IMG/VR virus record: IMGVR_UViG_3300021062_000031
Coordinates: 1 to 41,944 of that record
Direction: 5' to 3' (one strand)
DNA: 41,944 nucleotides
Origin: a virus
Under the pieces are notes generated by a model. That model ran no database searches and had not been told where the DNA came from. It saw only the letters and a program-made list of their open reading frames with translations. The position numbers were made by a program, and so were the translations under genes. This document shows, piece after piece, positions 37,452-41,944 of the stretch. Positions within the stretch are counted from its first letter, which is position 1; every line of letters starts with the position of its first letter.

Positions 37452-37481
37452 TTTACGAGCGAACGCGATCTCGTCTATACT
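37452..37481 (+). promoter_or_regulatory. Candidate promoter for two tiny plus-strand ORFs
   Basis: TTTACG and TATACT are separated by 18 bp. Inverted pentamers ACGAG and CTCGT lie across the spacer and may be an operator. Confidence 0.5.
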
Positions 37482-37509
37482 GCATGGAACATAGGCGGAG
37501 AGAGCCATT

Positions 37510-37593
37510 TTGGAAGCGATGTACGGCAGTTTTATTGCCTGGTGTTTGTTCGTGCTTTGGGGGTTAACTCTGAAAGCTTTGCGGGCGGGTTGA
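37510..37593 (+). CDS. Very small membrane protein (27 aa), tentative
   Basis: TTG start with GGAGAG upstream. The product is a single hydrophobic helix (SFIAWCLFVLWGLTLKAL) with a basic end. It is downstream of a good promoter. Could be a toxin-like or regulatory micropeptide; the call rests only on the SD, promoter and hydrophobicity. Confidence 0.4.
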   Translation: MEAMYGSFIAWCLFVLWGLTLKALRAG

Positions 37594-37613
37594 AGTAAGA
37601 AGGAAGGTATTGA

Positions 37614-37715
37614 ATGGATACGGACGAAAGAGCCGCCGTCTTGGCGTGGATTGAATCGTTGAATGATGGGGAGCTTATCGAAGTGCTGGCGGGGCTGCTG
37701 GTAGGGTATGATTAA
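37614..37715 (+). CDS. Very small acidic protein (33 aa), tentative
   Basis: ATG behind AAGGAAGG. Reads DTDERAAVLAWIESLNDGEL then IEVLAGLLVGYD, an amphipathic helix pair. Its stop overlaps the convergent membrane gene by four bases. Function unknown. Confidence 0.5.
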   Translation: MDTDERAAVLAWIESLNDGELIEVLAGLLVGYD

Positions 37716-38173
37716 GTAAGGCGCAGAATGGCCATGAGGCTCACAACGAAGGCGACGAACTTCCAGAGGTAGTCTTTCATGAACTCTTCTTTTGTTAGGA
37801 AATCTTTGGCCTTTTCGTTGAACACCCTGTTTACTTCGCTTTCAACGGTGGCGGTAAGCCCTGGATCTGTGGAGGGAGTGTTGCTAGTGGTTATTCTCTC
37901 TTGGTTTTTCTTTGAGGGATTCTCTGCCAGTTTGGCCGCCGGGGTTTCTTTGAGAACTTGAGCCAACTGGATGAGGGGATGTAGTATTCCGGCCAGCATA
38001 GACAGAACCAGGCACCCCAATCCGTAAATAGTAAGAACAAGCCCGATTTGTGAAACCCAACTCGTGGTGATGCCCATAAGCAGTGGCCCGACCACCATGG
38101 AAAACAGCATTGCTGTAATCCAGATATCACTTGCCAGCGCGGTGATTCTTTTTTGTCTGAACTCTGGGTTCAT
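37712..38173 (-). CDS. Membrane protein of the repressor operon (153 aa)
   Basis: Two membrane segments near the N-terminus (ITAMLFSMVVGPLLMGITTS and IGLVLTIYGLGCLVLSMLAG), a soluble Ser/Thr/Asn-rich middle and a C-terminal membrane helix (FVAFVVSLMAILRL). Last gene of the operon that starts with the CI-like repressor, so likely expressed in the lysogen. No family recognised. Confidence 0.75.
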   Translation of the reverse strand: MNPEFRQKRITALASDIWITAMLFSMVVGPLLMGITTSWVSQIGLVLTIYGLGCLVLSMLAGILHPLIQLAQVLKETPAAKLAENPSKKNQERITTSNTPSTDPGLTATVESEVNRVFNEKAKDFLTKEEFMKDYLWKFVAFVVSLMAILRLT

Positions 38174-38466
38174 TTCTTTTCTTTCTGTGGGGTTAAGGGG
38201 AGCCCGATTGAAGCGAAGCTAACCGCCGCCCCGGCATCCAGTACCGCCCATGTTGAACGATCCAGGTGGACCGGGATAATCGGGTTGAAAAGCAGGGCGA
38301 TGGTGACGGCAACCGCCTGTTTTCCGCCTGTGGTTTTATACGCCAGCATGACCGCCGCCGCGCAGACCACCCAGCGGAGAAGCTGGTAGTAGCTGTATGG
38401 GAAATGAAGGAAAACCGCGCCGAGCAGGAACAGGATGGCGATGATGATGAGGGTCTTCATCTGCAC
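38170..38466 (-). CDS. DUF6804-like small membrane protein (98 aa)
   Basis: Three hydrophobic segments with LLFNPIIPVHLDRSTWAVLD, a pattern I associate with DUF6804 proteins. Starts with overlap to the preceding gene and ends overlapping the next. Function of the family is unknown; in this operon it may act at the host membrane. Confidence 0.7.
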   Translation of the reverse strand: MQMKTLIIIAILFLLGAVFLHFPYSYYQLLRWVVCAAAVMLAYKTTGGKQAVAVTIALLFNPIIPVHLDRSTWAVLDAGAAVSFASIGLPLTPQKEKK

Positions 38467-38927
38467 ACCTTGCCTTTAATCCACCCAAAAATCCACACAC
38501 CAATGGAAAACAGAACCACCAGCCAGAGCAGAGAGCCCAGCAGACTCCACAATCCACCCCAGATGGCGAAAGGGTTGAGGGCAACCCCAAAGACTGCGCC
38601 AACGCCCCATATCGCCAGCGCGATCATGCCAAGTATAACCAACCAAGGAGCGGCCCAGCTAGCGATCGCCGCTGCAAAAGGAACACCGATAAATAAGTAT
38701 ACGCACCCCCAAAGGATGTCCCCTTTTACGAAGTTTCCAACAGCAACGCCAAACACCATAAGCACCAAGGCCGCCTGAACCACCATTGTAAGAATGCCTA
38801 TCCCAAGCATTCCACCGTATGCCAAAACCCCACCACCGATCATGGCCGCGTCTTTTAGCCGTGTGTCTTTTTTTACCTCGTAAAGCTCACCTTTTCGGAC
38901 AGCCCGCAGGGCATCAAAATTACTCAT
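38457..38927 (-). CDS. Polytopic membrane protein of the repressor operon (156 aa)
   Basis: GGAGG upstream of the ATG. A 30-residue cytoplasmic N-terminus (FDALRAVRKGELYEVKKDTR) precedes four or five Gly/Ala/Trp-rich membrane helices. Not recognised. Preceded by a 70-base gap without terminator. Confidence 0.75.
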   Translation of the reverse strand: MSNFDALRAVRKGELYEVKKDTRLKDAAMIGGGVLAYGGMLGIGILTMVVQAALVLMVFGVAVGNFVKGDILWGCVYLFIGVPFAAAIASWAAPWLVILGMIALAIWGVGAVFGVALNPFAIWGGLWSLLGSLLWLVVLFSIGVWIFGWIKGKVCR

Positions 38928-38997
38928 ACATCCTCCACGCTTGTTTAATGATCTTTATAAACCGCAAAGTCTTTTGGAATTGATCTACTTCTTTTCT

Positions 38998-39213
38998 TTA
39001 GCTTTTTGGATATGTCCACCCTGGCGGCGGGACAGATGGGTCTTTCCATTGCCATAATGGGTTTAGAGGGTGGAATTTGAATTCCGGCTTGGGTGGGGCA
39101 GGGGGTTTTTTCCAGTCGGTTTCAATCCAATTGAGCAACATCGCAAGCATAATTACGGGCCAGCCGACCAGAAAGCCGATGAACCATAAGTCGCCAGTAT
39201 CTCTGTCCTTCAT
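38998..39213 (-). CDS. Small membrane protein with Pro/Trp-rich tail (71 aa)
   Basis: One membrane segment (WFIGFLVGWPVIMLAMLLNW) followed by a Pro/Trp/Lys-rich soluble tail. ATG overlaps the previous stop by four bases. Function unknown; part of the repressor operon. Confidence 0.7.
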   Translation of the reverse strand: MKDRDTGDLWFIGFLVGWPVIMLAMLLNWIETDWKKPPAPPKPEFKFHPLNPLWQWKDPSVPPPGWTYPKS

Positions 39214-39440
39214 TTCCTGTCCTTCTGCACTATAAAAATACCGCTAGCCAACGTGACAAAAACTGCAACACTCCCACCGCCGAGGTATAAACTGCTCTCG
39301 CTCAATTCCCATCCTGCAACCTGGCTGGTTAACATTACTGCGAGCAGGGAAAGGCTCATTACCCCTGGAATCCAGCAGGTCCCAATAATCCCCGCCTGGA
39401 CAAGACTCCCGAGAAATACAAACAGTCTTGAATCACTCAT
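39210..39440 (-). CDS. Small membrane protein (76 aa)
   Basis: Two hydrophobic segments (GSLVQAGIIGTCWIPGVMSL and SVAVFVTLASGIFIV). ATGA overlap with the repressor stop couples its translation to the repressor. Function unknown. Confidence 0.7.
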   Translation of the reverse strand: MSDSRLFVFLGSLVQAGIIGTCWIPGVMSLSLLAVMLTSQVAGWELSESSLYLGGGSVAVFVTLASGIFIVQKDRK

Positions 39441-39796
39441 TTCTTTTCTTTCCTACGTTGCATTTCCTGCTTTACCATTTCTGCAAATTCGTCTGGGTGT
39501 TCTTTTACGGCCTTCTGGACAACGGGAGGGGCTTTAGCCAAGATAGATTCATAGGCTTGCCGGATCTTGTCTTCCCCGTTCTGATCAATCAGACTCAAGA
39601 GTTCCATCTTTTGGAGGTCCAGACTCATGCCAGGGGCGGCGGCGATGCGCTCAAGCATTGCCTCAGTAAACCGCCGTTTGCCGGTCTCGTACTTGTTGTA
39701 GTTGGCAGCAGATACGCCGATAGCCAGCGCAAGCCGCTCTTGAGAGAGGCCAGCCGCCAAACGAGCCCGTTTTACTTCATCAGCCACGTATCCCAT
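39437..39796 (-). CDS. CI-like HTH (XRE) repressor (119 aa)
   Basis: Start at the ATG at 39796 (MGYVADEVKRARLAAGLSQE); the open frame extends upstream into the operator region and is not a good start. The XRE helix-turn-helix is VKRARLAAGLSQERLALAIG, then AANYNKYETGKRRF. The C-terminus is a coiled, Lys/Glu-rich region without a peptidase dyad, so it is not a RecA-cleavable LexA-type protein. Maintains lysogeny by inference from its divergent position against the early operon. Confidence 0.8.
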   Translation of the reverse strand: MGYVADEVKRARLAAGLSQERLALAIGVSAANYNKYETGKRRFTEAMLERIAAAPGMSLDLQKMELLSLIDQNGEDKIRQAYESILAKAPPVVQKAVKEHPDEFAEMVKQEMQRRKEKK

Positions 39797-39933
39797 ATCC
39801 CCATATGGTAGGGGAGTTGTTACGGTTTGTAACTTGTTCAAGCTTGTAGGTTGTCTATGGATTGACACTGTACAAAATCTCAAGTAGATTAGACTGTACA
39901 AAGTTTGACAGGGTACAAAAAGAGGCAACACCG
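39797..39933. promoter_or_regulatory. Immunity region: operators and early promoter
   Basis: The rightward promoter TTGACA-17-TAGATT lies at 39862-39890. GTACAAA occurs at 39870, 39896 and 39913 in direct orientation, overlapping the -35, the region just past the -10, and the SD area of the next gene. Inverted repeats TCCCC/GGGGA (39798-39815) and GTTAC/GTAAC (39819-39833) lie near the repressor start. These are candidate sites for the repressor and the ribbon-helix-helix protein. Confidence 0.6.
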
Positions 39934-40098
39934 ATGACCCAAGAAGATAAGACTTTTTGCCAAGTTCAGATCAAGGTTCAGCACCGCGACGAGCTTAGGA
40001 AGATTGCCGAGCGTCAGCACCGTTCGATGGCGGCTCAGATTGCCTACTGGATCGAACAAGAAACAATCAAATCCTTGAACCAAAGGGAGGCGAGTTGA
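39934..40098 (+). CDS. Arc-type ribbon-helix-helix regulator in Cro position (54 aa)
   Basis: ATG behind AGAGG. Reads KTFCQVQIKVQHRDELRKIA, then RSMAAQIAYWIEQET, a full ribbon-helix-helix with the RSMAAQI helix typical of Arc-like proteins. First gene of the early plus operon and divergent from the repressor; expected to act as the lytic-side regulator. Confidence 0.8.
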   Translation: MTQEDKTFCQVQIKVQHRDELRKIAERQHRSMAAQIAYWIEQETIKSLNQREAS

Positions 40099-40099
40099 G

Positions 40100-40459
40100 A
40101 TGTCTGCCAGAGTAGACAAGTGGAACGAGCTTCTCATGTCAATGAATACCCCTCCGGCTGAGGATCTCAGCTACAGCGTGAAGTACCGCTTCACGTTGCA
40201 AGGTCAGTCGGGGGCTGGTGAGGCATCTATCGTATTCCCTCATCCACTCGAAGAGATCAGCGGGGATGTGGGTGGTTTCCAGTCCAAAGACAAAAGCCGG
40301 GTTGGGTTCTCTGCCCTCCTCCTTGGCTTCGGCGCGCTCGGTCTTGGCTGTCTCTATCTTGGCGGCAAGGTACTGCAAAGCCGCTTGATTCAGCTCGGAA
40401 AACAAGTCCGTCATTCTGTTGTCTCTCCACACGAAAGTGAGGGCTCCAATGGCCGCTAG
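40100..40459 (+). CDS. Hypothetical protein, plus-strand reading of an ambiguous locus (119 aa)
   Basis: Starts two bases after the regulator stop behind GGGAGG, and overlaps the next start by 11 bases, which supports it as an operon member. The product has a beta-like N-terminal half and a hydrophobic C-terminal part (FSALLLGFGALGLGCLYLGG). However, the antisense ORF 40139-40414 reads as a more natural soluble protein, so only one of the two is probably real. Confidence 0.5.
   Translation: MSARVDKWNELLMSMNTPPAEDLSYSVKYRFTLQGQSGAGEASIVFPHPLEEISGDVGGFQSKDKSRVGFSALLLGFGALGLGCLYLGGKVLQSRLIQLGKQVRHSVVSPHESEGSNGR
40139..40414 (-). CDS. Hypothetical protein, minus-strand reading of the same locus (91 aa)
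   Basis: ATG behind GGAGAG. The product is well-composed and helical (LFSELNQAALQYLAAKIETA, PADLFEWMREYDRC, LQREAVLHAVAEILSRRG). It lies codon-on-codon antisense to the plus ORF. Context favours the plus ORF and composition favours this one. If real, it is an antisense gene inside the early operon. Confidence 0.4.
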   Translation of the reverse strand: MTDLFSELNQAALQYLAAKIETAKTERAEAKEEGREPNPAFVFGLETTHIPADLFEWMREYDRCLTSPRLTLQREAVLHAVAEILSRRGIH

Positions 40460-40595
40460 ACACTTCCAATCTTCTTACGACCGCCATAATAGCCGAAAGC
40501 TCTACCGTAAGAAACAGCGTGAAATGAAACTTTACCAAGAGTTGGCCATCGCCGCCGCCTTGATTCTCCCGTATCTGTTGATTCAGTTCTTCTAG
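40449..40595 (+). CDS. Small basic protein with C-terminal membrane anchor (48 aa)
   Basis: ATG behind GTGAGGG. N-terminal half strongly basic (HNSRKLYRKKQREMKLYQ), C-terminal half a single hydrophobic helix (LAIAAALILPYLLIQFF). A tail-anchored micropeptide; function unknown. Confidence 0.6.
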   Translation: MAARHFQSSYDRHNSRKLYRKKQREMKLYQELAIAAALILPYLLIQFF

Positions 40596-40637
40596 TCCCG
40601 AAACACGTACTTTCCTACATTAGCAAACGTTATAACG

Positions 40638-40666
40638 GGGCCGCTGAGGCCAAACCAAGGCGGCCC
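40638..40666 (+). other. Strong intergenic hairpin in the early operon
   Basis: GGGCCGC and GCGGCCC form a perfect 7-bp GC stem around 15 bases. No T tract follows, so it may be an attenuator, RNA processing site or RNA-stability element rather than a simple terminator. Confidence 0.5.
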
Positions 40667-40692
40667 ATTACTTTCTAGCGAGGATTTTTGAA

Positions 40693-40884
40693 ATGTCTTC
40701 TATCCCCCCTCTCAACTACATGACAACCCAGCCCGGCGGCGATAACCCTATTCCTTTCCTTGCTGCCGCCGGTGCTTTTCTTTGCCGGTACTGCTACGAC
40801 AGCGGGATTGCTTGCGGGTACTGCGGCGAGGGGACGGATTCTCTGGATTGTTTGTTTAACGAAGCCAAAGCGCTAGATAGGTAG
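40693..40884 (+). CDS. Cys-rich small protein (63 aa)
   Basis: ATG behind GAGG. Reads AAAGAFLCRYCYDSGIACGYC followed by an acidic tail (with a further Cys, SLDCLF). Two Cys pairs spaced as in a zinc ribbon. No family recognised. Confidence 0.65.
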   Translation: MSSIPPLNYMTTQPGGDNPIPFLAAAGAFLCRYCYDSGIACGYCGEGTDSLDCLFNEAKALDR

Positions 40885-40890
40885 GTTGAA

Positions 40891-41100
40891 ATGAGAATCA
40901 GATTGCACACAAAAGAAGTGAACAGTGACGAATCGGTGATCCTGCTTGGGTTGCACGATCTGGCTGTCCGGCACGGGATGTCCCCAGAGGAAGTGCGGTT
41001 TGCCGGGATGAAGTACACCGAGATCTGCGGGTCTATTCCAGTGGGTCAAGCTGTAACTGAAAAGGCGCTGACGCCCGCTCTGTTGACGGAGGCGCTCTAA
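40891..41100 (+). CDS. Small hypothetical protein (69 aa)
   Basis: Follows the previous gene by six bases; ATG behind AGGTTG. Mixed alpha-beta character (VILLGLHDLAVRHGMSPEEV). Ends directly before the next ATG (TAAATG). No known family. Confidence 0.65.
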   Translation: MRIRLHTKEVNSDESVILLGLHDLAVRHGMSPEEVRFAGMKYTEICGSIPVGQAVTEKALTPALLTEAL

Positions 41101-41268
41101 ATGAAAGTCCTATCTGACGACCAATGCAAGCGCTTAAACGACTTGCTTTATACCTTGGAGACAGATGCGTTACGGCATTACCCGCCGTTTACGGAAAGGA
41201 TCAGTGAAGTCCGGACGTTGTTGTGGCTGTTTGGGCATGAATTGCCGGTGCTGGGGGAAGTGTCGTGA
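41101..41268 (+). CDS. Small helical protein (55 aa)
   Basis: The ATG directly follows the previous stop and the TGA overlaps the next GTG (GTGA). Reads KVLSDDQCKRLNDLLYTLET, then an amphipathic helix (ERISEVRTLLWLFGHELPVL). It fills an otherwise empty interval in a tightly packed operon. Confidence 0.65.
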   Translation: MKVLSDDQCKRLNDLLYTLETDALRHYPPFTERISEVRTLLWLFGHELPVLGEVS

Positions 41269-41507
41269 CCTACCAACTCACAGACAGAGAATGTGTCTCG
41301 ATTCTGTTGGATTTTTTCAAATTCAACCTTTGGGAAAAGCGGGATATGGCCCGGAAGGCTTGCAAGGTCTTGGAAGGCAACTGGCCGGAGTATTCATTCA
41401 AAGCTGTTTACGGGTTTATCGATGGGAAATCCACGCTCCCTGAAGCCTTCAAGGTTGTTTTGGAACTGGATCAAGTATTGAGACAAGCGGAGGAAGTGGC
41501 GAAGTGA
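41265..41507 (+). CDS. Small hypothetical protein (80 aa)
   Basis: GTG start at a GTGA overlap. Helical, aromatic (ECVSILLDFFKFNLWEKRDM) with a charged C-terminus. No recognised domain. Confidence 0.7.
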   Translation: MTYQLTDRECVSILLDFFKFNLWEKRDMARKACKVLEGNWPEYSFKAVYGFIDGKSTLPEAFKVVLELDQVLRQAEEVAK

Positions 41508-41677
41508 AGTTTCTTGACCGCTTAACTTACACGGTTTCTACCTTTAAGGGCGGGTATGTCCCGCACCTCTACATTATTCGTTGGGAGGAGAAATGGCATA
41601 TCCGCCTGACTCAGAAGCACAGCACCCGAATCTTGGAGTTCAAGCGTGAAACCAAGGGAAAAAACACCCCGGTTTGA
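41504..41677 (+). CDS. Small basic beta-rich protein (57 aa)
   Basis: GTG start at a GTGA overlap with the previous gene. Reads LDRLTYTVSTFKGGYVPHLY, then RWEEKWHIRLTQKHSTRILE, an antiparallel sheet pattern, with a basic tail. Function unknown. Confidence 0.6.
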   Translation: MKFLDRLTYTVSTFKGGYVPHLYIIRWEEKWHIRLTQKHSTRILEFKRETKGKNTPV

Positions 41678-41807
41678 TCACGAACAAGCCGTAGAAAGAA
41701 TTAAAGCCCGAATTGAGGAATTGAAAGATGAGACTCAGCGAACAGACCGAGAAACTCCTTCCCGCCCTGCTGGCGATTCAGAAGGAAGTGGAAGTCAAAA
41801 AAACTGA
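41646..41807 (+). CDS. Small charged protein overlapping the ERF gene (53 aa)
   Basis: GTG start inside the end of the previous gene. It reads KPREKTPRFDHEQAVERIKA, then an acidic-basic helix (RIEELKDETQR) and a Ser/Gly tail. The last 80 bases overlap the ERF gene in another frame. The first half is natural protein; the second half may be only shadow, so the real product is uncertain. Confidence 0.45.
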   Translation: MKPREKTPRFDHEQAVERIKARIEELKDETQRTDRETPSRPAGDSEGSGSQKN

Positions 41808-41944
41808 AGAGAACCCCTTCCACAAGAGCCGCTATGCCGACTTGGAAACTATCTACAGGGCCATACTCCCGGAAATGGAAAAACATGGCTTGGTGGCTGT
41901 GCAAACCGTGGATGATGACGGATGTTCGCCGGGGCAAGTCTTGG
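41728..41944 (+). CDS. erf: ERF-family single-strand annealing recombinase, 3' partial
   Basis: ATG behind GAGG. The first 72 residues match the ERF family: LSEQTEKLLPALLAIQKEVE, NPFHKSRYADLETIYRAI, LPEMEKHGLVAVQ. ERF proteins form rings that anneal single strands in phage recombination and genome circularisation. The window edge cuts it. It would lie just upstream of replication genes if the ends are joined. Confidence 0.9.
   Translation, partial: MRLSEQTEKLLPALLAIQKEVEVKKTEENPFHKSRYADLETIYRAILPEMEKHGLVAVQTVDDDGCSPGQVL

Noticed and set aside
37371-37598. 75-codon plus-strand ORF after HNH copy C
   Set aside because: It starts within the endonuclease in another frame without SD; the shorter TTG ORF in this interval has better support.
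1-41944. CRISPR array
   Set aside because: No series of regularly spaced identical repeats was seen.
1-41944. Integrated prophage with attL/attR at the window ends
   Set aside because: The window ends lie within early phage genes and the only tRNA-derived segment is internal, next to int.

Overview
The window is part of a temperate, short-tailed (podovirus-like) bacteriophage genome. It is probably linearised from a circular or circularly permuted molecule. The integrase and an attachment core copied from the 3' half of a tRNA-Val(TAC) gene lie in the interior (about 5.7-7.1 kb). The early operon runs off the right edge in an ERF recombinase gene, and the left edge opens inside a replication gene, so the two ends probably meet or nearly meet. 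The host is probably Gram-negative: several exported phage proteins carry Sec signal peptides, the endolysin is an M15 peptidase, and promoters and Shine-Dalgarno (SD) sites look sigma70-like. Its identity is not visible. The attachment core does not restore an encoded CCA, which suggests a host that does not encode CCA in this tRNA gene.

Layout. (1) 1-5.8 kb, plus strand: a replication protein followed by tightly overlapping small early genes, many with Cys-pair zinc motifs or coiled coils, ending in a ribbon-helix-helix protein. (2) 5.7-7.1 kb: tyrosine integrase (minus), attP with arm-like repeats, and the late terminator. (3) 7.1-33 kb, minus strand, read right to left: a promoter and GC-rich leader, two small genes (one DUF3307), tandem terminators, two glycosyltransferases, small and large terminase, portal, head fibre, scaffold, SU10-type major capsid protein, adaptor, beta-propeller-like tail protein, a GNAT-like protein, ejection/internal proteins, tail fibre, a group of secreted proteins, endolysin, and a DUF1353 protein. 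No tape-measure gene is seen. (4) 33.2-35.7 kb: two divergent small operons sharing an operator-rich region, including a GIY-YIG/ribbon-helix-helix fusion. (5) 35.9-37.7 kb: MT-A70 methyltransferase, a homing endonuclease and tiny ORFs. (6) 37.7-39.8 kb, minus: a CI-like repressor and five small membrane proteins, probably expressed in the lysogen. (7) 39.9-41.9 kb, plus: a Cro-position ribbon-helix-helix protein and the start of the early operon.

The most unusual feature is a family of three HNH-AP2 endonuclease cassettes (7.3-8.0, 12.65-13.47 and 36.83-37.43 kb). Each has its own promoter and a short leader able to form two hairpins, with compensatory base changes between copies. The second hairpin holds the Shine-Dalgarno sequence. 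One cassette sits in the 3' end of the DUF1353 gene. There the last 16 codons exist twice, nearly identical in protein but different at synonymous positions, and one copy is fused to the endonuclease. This looks like a selfish element that carries a recoded replacement for the end of its target gene.
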